The notes under the pieces: model-generated
What the model was told of the DNA's origin: nothing
What the model saw: only the letters and a program-made list of their open reading frames with translations
The model's database searches: none
Part shown: in pieces, positions 1-5,856 of the stretch
Position numbering within the stretch: the stretch's first letter is position 1
Layout: every line of letters starts with the position of its first letter
From: Synechococcus sp. CO36386bin_37
GTDB taxonomy: Bacteria; Cyanobacteriota; Cyanobacteriia; PCC-6307; Cyanobiaceae
Assembly (NCBI GenBank): GCA_011525445.1
Contig: WTGE01000358.1
Location: forward strand, 1-6,621
Direction: 5' to 3'
Length of the DNA stretch: 6,621 nucleotides
Made by a program: the position numbers and the translations under genes

Positions 1-494
1 GCCCAGGACATATCCAACGGGATGCACCCGATCCGGGCTCGGTGTTTCTCTCCATCAGTCAAGAGGGAGACGGAAGGGCACCCCAAGGACAGGCAACCGT
101 GATTGCCAGCGTGTTCACGTCTCCACAGGATTGGTTCCAAGACTCTGAAGACGAATACCAAACCAGGAAACAGATCTGTCACGCCAAGATCCGTCGTGAA
201 GTTGAGGCAGCTCTGGGATTATCGGATCATGTCTGGCGGCATCAAGAGCTAGCGACCCCACGAGGATTTCTCCGCTGGACGGGGCGACCCAACGGAATCG
301 TCGGCGGATTAGGACAGTCACCCAGGCGATTTGGACCCTTCGGCCTATCCAGCCGTACGCCCATGCCTGGACTCTGGCTATGTGGTGACTCCATTCACCC
401 TGGTGAGGGAACAGCAGGAGTGTCCCTCTCCGCTTTGATGGCCTGCAGGCAATTGCTGTCGGAACGGGATCAGTCTCTGCAGCTGGCCTCCTGA
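1..494 (+). CDS. crtD: CrtD-like carotenoid desaturase/isomerase family FAD oxidoreductase, 3' end only
   Basis: This is the last 163 codons of a gene that begins before the window; the reading frame is open from base 3 and ends at TGA 492-494. The family consists of FAD-dependent oxidoreductases of the phytoene desaturase/CRTISO type, which act on carotenoids at the membrane. The diagnostic part is the C-terminal flavin-binding signature LWLCGDSIHPGEGTAG (visible residues 124-139), followed by a helix ending ALMACRQLL. The HPGEGTAGVS form resembles CrtD (C-3',4' desaturase) more than CrtH/CRTISO, which as I recall reads closer to FPGQG. Upstream, SISQEGDGRAPQGQATV is also typical of the family. 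The N-terminal dinucleotide-binding motif is outside the window, so substrate and exact subfamily are inferred. An internal GTG at 42 is a Val codon, not a start. The gene converges on tyrA with a 10-base gap. Confidence 0.8.
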   Translation, partial: PGHIQRDAPDPGSVFLSISQEGDGRAPQGQATVIASVFTSPQDWFQDSEDEYQTRKQICHAKIRREVEAALGLSDHVWRHQELATPRGFLRWTGRPNGIVGGLGQSPRRFGPFGLSSRTPMPGLWLCGDSIHPGEGTAGVSLSALMACRQLLSERDQSLQLAS

Positions 495-504
495 GTTCGG
501 CTTG

Positions 505-1401
505 CTAATCGGCAAGAAAACGCTGCCGCAGATGCTGCGTTTGTTGCAGCTCGTGTTCGAGCTGCGCCCAATGTCCCTCAAGGATTGCCTCTTCGAGTTG
601 CTCCAGACTCCATCGATAAGCGGCCAGAGCCCGAAGAACTGCTTGCGTATTACGCGATGCCATTGCTGTCCCAAGAGCAGGATTGCCACCCCCCACTCGA
701 CTGGTGTCCGCAAAACCGCTTGAAGCCAATGTCTGCGCGAGGCTGAGCACAGAAGGATCACGTTCTTCACCAACCGCCCGCAACAGTGCTGCACTGACGA
801 TGACGGGAAGATGCGAAATCAATGCCACAGCCTGATCATGACAGGAGGCATCAGCAACAATCCAATCGCCACCGAGACGCTGAGCCAGCTGATGGACGAC
901 CTGCAGCGCTGCGGGATCCGTTGCTGGCTCAGGTGTGGCAACCCAAGGCCGATCGAGAAAAAGACCTCTGATCCCAGCCTCAACCCCAGCCTCAGCGGTC
1001 CCTGCCATGGGATGACTACCGACAAAGCGAGGATGAAGATCGCGCCAAACCTGCAGCACCTCCTTTTTCACCGATCCCACATCCGTCACCACAGACTGAG
1101 GATTGAGCGCCTGAAGCAAACGGGCATCAGGAGCCAACAAGGCCTCGATCGGGAGGGCAAGAATCACCAAATCGCAATCCTGAAGACAAGCATGGTCCGT
1201 ACTGACCCTTGAAGCCAGTCCTCGATTGCGTGCCCGTGCCGCGGTGACCTCACGATGAACAAGGCCTTGAACATCGACCCCCTGCTCGGTGAGATCAAGG
1301 GCAATCGAACCGCCAATCAAGCCCATCCCCACTACGCCAACCCGAGCGACCGACCACGGCTCGGTCGGCTGCGTCTGATCCATCGGATCGATTTCATTCA
1401 T
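505..1401 (-). CDS. tyrA: Prephenate/arogenate dehydrogenase TyrA
   Basis: Catalyses the NAD(P)-dependent oxidative decarboxylation in the last steps of tyrosine biosynthesis, in the cytoplasm. Cyanobacterial members are known mostly as NADP-dependent arogenate dehydrogenases. With the start at ATG 1401 it has 298 residues, a normal length for a stand-alone TyrA. Visible motifs are the Rossmann loop GMGLIGGS (25-32), DVGSVKKEV (107-115), GSHPMAGT (128-135) with the catalytic-type His130, and ISHLP (195-199). There is no ACT regulatory domain and no fused chorismate mutase. After the second strand the chain reads GLVHRE, with no acidic residue and a basic one, which suits NADP rather than NAD (inference). 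Start choice: a TTG at 1404 directly precedes ATG 1401, and another in-frame ATG lies at 1383, still before the Rossmann domain. None has a convincing Shine-Dalgarno sequence. The gene is divergent from the helicase-like gene and probably shares its control region. Confidence 0.93.
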   Translation of the reverse strand: MNEIDPMDQTQPTEPWSVARVGVVGMGLIGGSIALDLTEQGVDVQGLVHREVTAARARNRGLASRVSTDHACLQDCDLVILALPIEALLAPDARLLQALNPQSVVTDVGSVKKEVLQVWRDLHPRFVGSHPMAGTAEAGVEAGIRGLFLDRPWVATPEPATDPAALQVVHQLAQRLGGDWIVADASCHDQAVALISHLPVIVSAALLRAVGEERDPSVLSLAQTLASSGFADTSRVGGGNPALGTAMASRNTQAVLRALAAYRWSLEQLEEAILEGHWAQLEHELQQTQHLRQRFLAD

Positions 1402-1409
1402 CAACCCAT

Positions 1410-1427
1410 GTTGATCGATCGATCAAC
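1410..1427. promoter_or_regulatory. 18-base perfect palindrome in the tyrA/helicase-like divergent spacer
   Basis: The sequence GTTGATCGATCGATCAAC is its own reverse complement over all 18 bases and sits in the 66-base gap between two divergent starts (1401 on the minus strand, 1468 on the plus strand). The gap must hold at least the 5' leader, and probably promoter elements, for both genes, so an operator for a dimeric regulator is a reasonable inference. It contains three overlapping GATC sites. It begins 9 bases upstream of the tyrA ATG, so in the tyrA mRNA it could instead form a hairpin near the ribosome binding region. No clear -35/-10 pair was recognised, and no known regulator motif was matched. 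Confidence 0.4.
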
Positions 1428-1467
1428 CTGAACCAAAACGCTCCGAAACACTGCTTAGGCTCAACTG

Positions 1468-2919
1468 ATGCTGGAAGTTCAAGCCCATCAGCAACTCAAG
1501 CATTTTCTTCATTTTGAGGAGATGCCATGGGAACACCATCTCACCCTCAGTCGTCTGATCGGTCGCAGCTTGCGCAGGTGCGACCGCACGCGCATCCGAC
1601 TGACAGCTGGACAACGTGATCGTTGGTGGCTGGGAGTGCTGGTTCCACTCTGCCTGCAATCACAAGACTGCGTCCTGGTGCTGGATGATCGTCAACGCCA
1701 ACGCCTCTTGCAGATTGAATTGCCCCGTCTGCAGCAAGGAGGGCTAAGGCTCCCCTGCTGGAGCGGTCATTGCCCACCACCCGGGCCTCAGCTCTGGCTC
1801 CTGTCACCTGAGGATCTGGTTACGGTCTATCGAAGCGGCGGCCTGAAATCTTCTCATCAGCTGATCATCCCTGAAGCGGACCATCTGGCCAACCATCTTC
1901 GTCAGGCGATGGAACTCGTCGTCGAAAACCAGGATTGGGATCGCTTGCGGCAAGCGTATCCAGCCGCGGGGCCCGCTCTCCTTGATCTCCATGAACGAAT
2001 CAGCAGACAACTTTTTCAGGCCTCTTGCCGGCCCAATTTCGATGTACCCATGCCTAGTCATGCATTGGTAAGTGTTCGAGACCTCATCGGTCTTGTCGGC
2101 GCGGCCCCGGAACCATGGAGTGATGTTCTCGCCGTTCAAGAGGCACAGTGGGCGAGCTGGGCCCAGCTCGATCACAATTTGCTGCAATGGTCCTGGAAGC
2201 TCCAACCCCTTGAACCGCTCCAGATCCTTCATGGGCTGATTACAGAACAGCCTTCGATCCTTCTCCACACCAATGAAGTGGCTCTGGAACAGAAAAAATC
2301 CACTTCACTGGCGATTCGATCAGACAATGTGGTTGAAATTCAGCTTCGTGACCGCGTTCAATCCGACCCCCTTCGGGTTTTCCTGCCCAGGCGACAGCCT
2401 TTGCCAAACACAGAGGTTTATGCGGATCATCTTCTTGACCAATCGCGACGCTTGATTCTTGGACGTCGAGGGTTGACTGTTGTTTTGCTGGATGATCCAG
2501 GGCTGATGCTGAAACTCACCACGGAACTCGCGGCTGAATTTGGAAGCAGGGTGATTCATCAAGACACGGCACCGGAAACCAATGGTGTGATCTGCTGTAG
2601 TTGGTCGTGGTGGATAAACCATCAGCACCAACTGCCTGCACTTGATCAGCTGATCATTGCCCTATTGCCGGTCGCCAGCTTGGAAGATCCACTCACGGCT
2701 GCTCGAGTGGAATCCCTCAAGAAACGGGGTCAAGACTGGTTCCGCGACCTTCTCCTGCCCGAAGCACTAACGAAGCTAATCCCAGCGATTGCACCCCTCA
2801 GATCAAGCAGCGGGCGTCTCGCCATTTTGGATGGAAGAGTGCGTGCACGCAGTTGGGGAAAACAAGTCCTGCACGCTCTCGAGCCCTGGACACCGCTCCA
2901 GCGATTGTTACCGGACTGA
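1468..2919 (+). CDS. DinG/XPD-type helicase-like protein with degenerate ATPase motifs
   Basis: A 483-residue protein that aligns by eye with DinG-family superfamily 2 helicases but lacks their catalytic residues. Family landmarks: a strand-like LIIPEADHLANHL (132-144) stands where DinG has IIDEAHNL. The C-terminal part, LDQLIIALLPVASLEDPLTA (392-411) followed by ESLKKRGQDWFRDLLLPEA, matches the DinG helicase-C pattern (LPF..P.DP...AR.E.....G..F....LP.A). LAILDGRV (451-458) stands where motif VI is normally followed by ILD.R. Missing residues: the Walker A position reads TAGQRDRWWL (46-55) with no GKT/S; DEAH is PEADH (135-139); QxxGRxIR is replaced around 437-446. Only Cys97 and Cys102 could recall the four-Cys iron-sulfur site. 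The start ATG 1468 keeps an N-terminal segment (AHQQLKHFL) that I recall from cyanobacterial relatives; ATG 1522 is an alternative. ATP hydrolysis is unlikely and a structural or DNA-binding role is possible; the function is unknown. Confidence 0.8.
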   Translation: MLEVQAHQQLKHFLHFEEMPWEHHLTLSRLIGRSLRRCDRTRIRLTAGQRDRWWLGVLVPLCLQSQDCVLVLDDRQRQRLLQIELPRLQQGGLRLPCWSGHCPPPGPQLWLLSPEDLVTVYRSGGLKSSHQLIIPEADHLANHLRQAMELVVENQDWDRLRQAYPAAGPALLDLHERISRQLFQASCRPNFDVPMPSHALVSVRDLIGLVGAAPEPWSDVLAVQEAQWASWAQLDHNLLQWSWKLQPLEPLQILHGLITEQPSILLHTNEVALEQKKSTSLAIRSDNVVEIQLRDRVQSDPLRVFLPRRQPLPNTEVYADHLLDQSRRLILGRRGLTVVLLDDPGLMLKLTTELAAEFGSRVIHQDTAPETNGVICCSWSWWINHQHQLPALDQLIIALLPVASLEDPLTAARVESLKKRGQDWFRDLLLPEALTKLIPAIAPLRSSSGRLAILDGRVRARSWGKQVLHALEPWTPLQRLLPD

Positions 2920-2960
2920 CAACGTCCCTAGTCTTATCTCAAGCCAATCAGCCTGCCACG

Positions 2961-3200
2961 ATGGGAGAAGCTAGACGTCGCAACAGTCAGGGGCTGCCCC
3001 CTAGGCAACGCAAGCCTGACCCTAAAGATCAGGAAAGAATCCTCGCCTGGCTGCCACTAACACGTCAGCAATCCCAACAGTTCGTGGCACTGACAACGAA
3101 AGGAGCTTGGTTCGGAATCGGTGCCTTGGTTGTGTTCTGGATTGTGGTGCGTTTCATTGGGCCCATGGCCGGATGGTGGACCCTGGCTGACATGCCATAG
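2961..3200 (+). CDS. DUF2839 family small membrane protein
   Basis: A 79-residue protein recognised as the cyanobacterial DUF2839 type; its function is unknown. The N-terminus, MGEARRRNSQGLPPR, is the family's basic hallmark. A polar linker follows, then LPLTRQQSQQFVALTTKGAW (31-50). One hydrophobic segment of roughly residues 49-66 (AWFGIGALVVFWIVVRF) should be a single transmembrane helix, and the chain ends GWWTLADMP. The basic N-terminus before a single helix predicts an N-in, C-out orientation (inference). ATG 2961 was chosen because MGEA is the conserved start, although the frame is open upstream to an ATG at 2853 inside the preceding gene. It lies 41 bases after the helicase-like gene in the same direction, so co-transcription is plausible. 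There is no strong Shine-Dalgarno sequence. Confidence 0.85.
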   Translation: MGEARRRNSQGLPPRQRKPDPKDQERILAWLPLTRQQSQQFVALTTKGAWFGIGALVVFWIVVRFIGPMAGWWTLADMP

Positions 3201-3262
3201 ACCTATCGACCGAGATCAAAGTAAAACCTTTAGTATTTCTATAGATTTTACTGCAATCCGTG

Positions 3263-3610
3263 ATGTTTTCCCGTCTTGCAGAGCAATACCGCTCCGTTGT
3301 CCAAGATTTAGTTATGAGCCTTCATGCCTTGGCAGCAAGCCTTGAAAAACGAGGGATCGTGGCCACTTGCTACAGCTGCGACGACGGATCAGGCTTAACG
3401 AGCAATGGCGCATCGTTCGTAGCAGAGCTCGGTGATCAGCACCTCGTTCGTTTTCGCGTTTCCGATTTCGGGATTAGTTGGGTTGAATCGCGAAACGGAC
3501 GCGAACTTGTGAAATTCGAAGGAGCAGAAGCCATTCAAGAGCTGCAACGAATCACCACAACGCTTCAGGAGCGCCGAAGGCAAAACACTCCTGAAGCGGC
3601 AGGTCACTAG
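3263..3610 (+). CDS. Small cyanobacterial conserved protein, probable DUF1815 family
   Basis: A 115-residue soluble protein of unknown function. The pattern [20 protein letters not shown], then LEKRG...[28 protein letters not shown] (50-73) and [15 protein letters not shown] (81-95) matches my memory of the cyanobacterial DUF1815 family; the family name is from memory, not from a search. It begins with a helical stretch (1-30), followed by a CxxC pair (Cys36, Cys39), an alternating strand-like core and a charged C-terminal helix. Two Cys alone cannot form a full zinc site unless the protein dimerises or the pair is redox active (inference). ATG 3263 was chosen over the GTG at 3260 because MF is the expected start; ATG 3314 would remove the first helix. 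No Shine-Dalgarno is visible. Its stop overlaps that of recA on the other strand. Confidence 0.75.
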   Translation: MFSRLAEQYRSVVQDLVMSLHALAASLEKRGIVATCYSCDDGSGLTSNGASFVAELGDQHLVRFRVSDFGISWVESRNGRELVKFEGAEAIQELQRITTTLQERRRQNTPEAAGH

Positions 3611-4767
3611 TCAGCACTATCTGCGGTCAACTTTTTGCCAGGAGCCGCTGACTTAACAGTCGACTTAGCGGCCGCCGTACGTGCCGCCGCAGCCAGGGGC
3701 CTCATTGAATTCGCTGAGACTTCTGAGCCTTCCGTCAACTTTTGACGCACAAGTCCTTCGATCCTGTCTTTTGCTTCTGGATTTTGTTCGAGCCAGCCGA
3801 TGGTGTTGTCCCGGCCTTGCCCAATGTTGTCGCCCTCATAGCTGTACCAAGCACCTTTTCGAGTGACAACCCCCGTTTCCTCTGCCAGATCAAGAACGCA
3901 TCCAAGGGTGCTGATGCCGCGCCCGAACAAAATGTCGAATTCAGCAATACGAAAAGGTGGTGCCACTTTGTTTTTGGCAACCTTCACCTTGGCGCGAATG
4001 CCATATTCCTCAGTACCACGTTTCAGTGTTTGAATTCGGCGAATGTCAAGCCGAACCGAGGCATAGAACTTAAGCGCATTACCGCCAGTGGTGGTTTCAG
4101 GATTGCCGTAGGTCACTCCAATCTTGAGACGAAGCTGGTTGAGGAAAATCACCGTGCAACCGGACTTACCAATGTTGCCGGTGATCTTGCGCATTGCCTG
4201 GCTCATCAAACGAGCTTGGGCTCCAACTGACAAATCCCCCATTTCGCCCTCAATCTCAGCTCGAGGTGTCAAAGCAGCAACAGAGTCGACCACCACAATG
4301 TCAACCGCGGCAGAGCGAACGAGCTGATCCACAATCTCAAGAGCCATCTCACCGGTATCCGGCTGTGAAACCAGCAGATTTTCAACGTCGACGCCAAGAG
4401 AAGCCGCATAAACAGGATCGAGGGCGTGCTCAGCATCAACAAAGGCTGCCACCCCTCCTCGCTTTTGGACCTCAGCGATGGCATGAAGTGTGAGCGTTGT
4501 TTTACCTGAACTCTCAGGGCCATAAACCTCAACCACCCGTCCTTTGGGATACCCACCTCCAAGGGCAAGATCGAGGGTGAGAGCTCCTGTGGAGATGGTT
4601 TCGACCCTCATCCGGGAGGCATCTCCCAAACGCATGATTGAGCCCTTACCGAAATTTCTCTCGATCTGACCGACCACAAGATCTAATGCTTTGTCCTTCT
4701 CACCTGGACGGGCATCGGAACGGGAATTTCCCCCAGAAGATTGGGCAGCTTTCATGTCGACTGGCAT
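3607..4767 (-). CDS. recA: Recombinase RecA
   Basis: The ATP-dependent strand-exchange protein of homologous recombination and the co-protease for LexA; it forms filaments on single-stranded DNA in the cytoplasm. It has 386 residues and is complete. Visible: Walker [10 protein letters not shown] (83-91), DAEHALDP (111-118) with the catalytic-type Glu113, Walker B VDIVVVD (155-161), the L1 region [18 protein letters not shown] (173-190), [11 protein letters not shown] (208-218), and the L2 region [20 protein letters not shown] (221-240). All key residues are intact. The N-terminus has about 20 polar residues before the core, normal for cyanobacteria. The C-terminal tail (about 355-386) is rich in Ala, Lys and Ser rather than acidic as in E. 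coli. The start is ATG 4767; Met5 (4755) is an alternative. No strong Shine-Dalgarno is present. A LexA-box-like site about 108 bases upstream suggests SOS control. The gene converges on the DUF1815-like gene with overlapping stop codons. Confidence 0.99.
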   Translation of the reverse strand: MPVDMKAAQSSGGNSRSDARPGEKDKALDLVVGQIERNFGKGSIMRLGDASRMRVETISTGALTLDLALGGGYPKGRVVEVYGPESSGKTTLTLHAIAEVQKRGGVAAFVDAEHALDPVYAASLGVDVENLLVSQPDTGEMALEIVDQLVRSAAVDIVVVDSVAALTPRAEIEGEMGDLSVGAQARLMSQAMRKITGNIGKSGCTVIFLNQLRLKIGVTYGNPETTTGGNALKFYASVRLDIRRIQTLKRGTEEYGIRAKVKVAKNKVAPPFRIAEFDILFGRGISTLGCVLDLAEETGVVTRKGAWYSYEGDNIGQGRDNTIGWLEQNPEAKDRIEGLVRQKLTEGSEVSANSMRPLAAAARTAAAKSTVKSAAPGKKLTADSAD

Positions 4768-4874
4768 AGCAAAAGACAGTTAAGGAACAAACAAGCGCCG
4801 CAGGCGGCCGACCGAAGACGACTCAACACCGGACAAATGATCCAGTGCCCCGGCCATAGCCAGTTGTCTCATCT

Positions 4875-4888
4875 AGTACAGATGTACG
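4875..4888 (+). promoter_or_regulatory. Putative LexA (SOS) box upstream of recA
   Basis: The sequence AGTACAGATGTACG fits the published cyanobacterial LexA consensus RGTACNNNDGTWCB, as I recall it, at every defined position, and its core is the dyad GTAC-N4-GTAC. It lies 107 bases before the recA start codon and only 8 bases after the stop of the HAD gene, the natural place for the recA promoter. Relative to recA transcription it is followed by TAGATG (4875-4870), a weak -10 candidate, and preceded by TTCGAT (4896-4891) at a short 15-base spacing, so the exact promoter is uncertain. I saw no second copy in the window. Confidence 0.7.
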
Positions 4889-4896
4889 TTATCGAA

Positions 4897-5661
4897 TCAG
4901 AGCCAGATCGCCAAGGGGTCTGCAAAATCCCTTGCTGAAAGCAAACGCAGCCCATCCGGCAAAGCCTGCCGATCCGCAGGCCGCAAATACCCCCACTCAG
5001 CCAAAAAGCATGTCACGCCTTCTAATCCAGGAGTCCTCAAAACCGCTTCCAGCGTGGCCCGCCTGTCTTCGATAAAACCTTTGAGCTCCCATTCCTGACG
5101 CAAACCAAGCAACACCTCAGGCTTGGGTCCCGACTCTCGACCATCCAAACGCGCTGGTCGAAGTTGAAAAGCATCCAGCAACTCCGCAGTGAAATCTCGT
5201 CCCTTGGTCGTGAGCACAGACCATGCCACTCCCTCCTCCTCCAATTGCGCCAAACGGTCTGACACACCTTCAAACGGCTGATGCAGGGCCACCCAACCAG
5301 CACGATGGTGCAGCACCGCTTCACGCCGAACGTGCTCGAGAGACTCTTGGAGCAATGAGGGTTGCCAACCGAACCGCTCAAGACCGGCACCAAGCTGATA
5401 GTCGTAGTCGTTGGCGAAGGCATCCATACCTAAACGATGCAGAGGACCACCCGATTCCTGAAGCAAGGCAGCAATCAGCACCATCTCCCAACCGTGATGC
5501 ACCCAAGGGCGCAACATTCGAAACTGAGCAGGAGTCTGATCTGGCAGGGTCGCTTCAGGGAGCAGCGACAGACAAGCTCGACGAGAGCTCGACCAATATT
5601 CATTCATCCCGTCGAGAATCACCCCATCGAAATCGAAAACGAGGAGTGGTTGAAAAGACAC
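4897..5661 (-). CDS. HAD superfamily hydrolase (phosphatase-like)
   Basis: A 254-residue haloacid dehalogenase superfamily protein, probably a cytoplasmic phosphatase acting on a small phosphorylated compound; the substrate cannot be told. All four motifs are present: motif I FDFDGVILDG with nucleophile Asp10 and acid/base Asp12, motif II SVLTTKG (Thr151/152), motif III Lys180 in SGPKPEVL, and motif IV FIEDRRATLEA (Glu198-Asp199). Residues of about 20-130, between motifs I and II, form a helical C1-type cap that would set the specificity. The start is GTG 5661, because the next in-frame Met (residue 19) would delete the catalytic Asp pair and the upstream frame offers no better start. There is no Shine-Dalgarno; the start lies 16 bases after the tRNA-Gln 3' end, so the mRNA may derive from a tRNA-containing transcript. 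recA follows 129 bases downstream with its own likely SOS-controlled promoter. Confidence 0.9.
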   Translation of the reverse strand: MSFQPLLVFDFDGVILDGMNEYWSSSRRACLSLLPEATLPDQTPAQFRMLRPWVHHGWEMVLIAALLQESGGPLHRLGMDAFANDYDYQLGAGLERFGWQPSLLQESLEHVRREAVLHHRAGWVALHQPFEGVSDRLAQLEEEGVAWSVLTTKGRDFTAELLDAFQLRPARLDGRESGPKPEVLLGLRQEWELKGFIEDRRATLEAVLRTPGLEGVTCFLAEWGYLRPADRQALPDGLRLLSARDFADPLAIWL

Positions 5662-5677
5662 CGGTAATCCGGAAAAA

Positions 5678-5749
5678 CTGGGCCGCTAGGATTCGAACCT
5701 AGGAATGGCGAGACCAAAACCCGCTGCCTTACCGCTTGGCGACGGCCCA
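5678..5749 (-). tRNA. trnQ: tRNA-Gln (anticodon UUG)
   Basis: A 72-nucleotide cloverleaf read on the minus strand. The acceptor stem TGGGCCG pairs fully with CGGCCCA, and G73 is the discriminator. The D-arm region GCCAAGCGGTAAGGC is nearly identical to that of E. coli tRNA-Gln. The anticodon stem GCGGG/CTCGC has one G-T pair around the loop TTTTGGT, giving anticodon TTG (reads CAA and CAG). The T-arm is CTAGG-TTCGAAT-CCTAG. The U1-A72 pair is typical of bacterial tRNA-Gln. The 3' CCA is not encoded; the next bases are TTTTT. It lies between the Ycf45-like gene and the HAD gene, all on the minus strand. Confidence 0.97.
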
Positions 5750-5799
5750 TTGACCCCAGCTTGATACCACCTAACTGGCAGTATCTGCTAGCGCATACA

Positions 5800-5830
5800 T
5801 AGTTACCCACAACACAGTGACCTTCGTCAA
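5800..5830 (-). promoter_or_regulatory. Candidate promoter for tRNA-Gln
   Basis: In the 107-base gap between the Ycf45-like gene and the tRNA, the minus strand has TTGACG (5830-5825, five of six to the sigma-70 -35 consensus). A TAACTATGTA stretch follows 19 bases later, with TAACTA at 5805-5800 as a poor -10. This would start transcription about 40-45 bases before the tRNA. The -35 is good but the spacing is long and the -10 weak, so this is only a suggestion. The rest of the gap shows nothing else I can name. Confidence 0.3.
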
Positions 5831-5856
5831 TCCACTTCGGCTAATGAATTCCTGAT

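Noticed and set aside
811..1212. Long open frame on the plus strand opposite tyrA
   Set aside because: It lies fully inside the clear tyrA gene on the other strand, and its translation shows no family pattern; it is a shadow of tyrA codon use.
1804..2268. 154-codon minus-strand frame within the helicase-like gene
   Set aside because: The plus-strand frame carries DinG-family patterns over this region, while the minus-strand protein shows none.
2643..2656. 14-base palindrome TGATCAGCTGATCA, with a near copy at 1854-1867
   Set aside because: Both lie in the helicase-like coding region where the same codons spell QLII in a buried strand, so shared codon choice explains them.
3222..3262. AT-rich spacer before the DUF1815-like gene as a promoter
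   Set aside because: TATAGA (3240-3245) resembles a -10, but no acceptable -35 lies 16-19 bases upstream, so I did not annotate a promoter.
3742..4230. 162-codon open frame opposite recA
   Set aside because: It is antisense to the highly conserved recA core, and its protein has no recognisable features.
4797..4808. GCCG-CAGG-CGGC inverted repeat in the recA leader
   Set aside because: The stem has only four pairs and no T-run follows on either strand, so it does not support a terminator or a riboswitch.
5223..5702. 159-codon open frame opposite the HAD gene and running into the tRNA
   Set aside because: The HAD motifs and the tRNA account for this stretch; the predicted protein is low in complexity and overlaps the tRNA.
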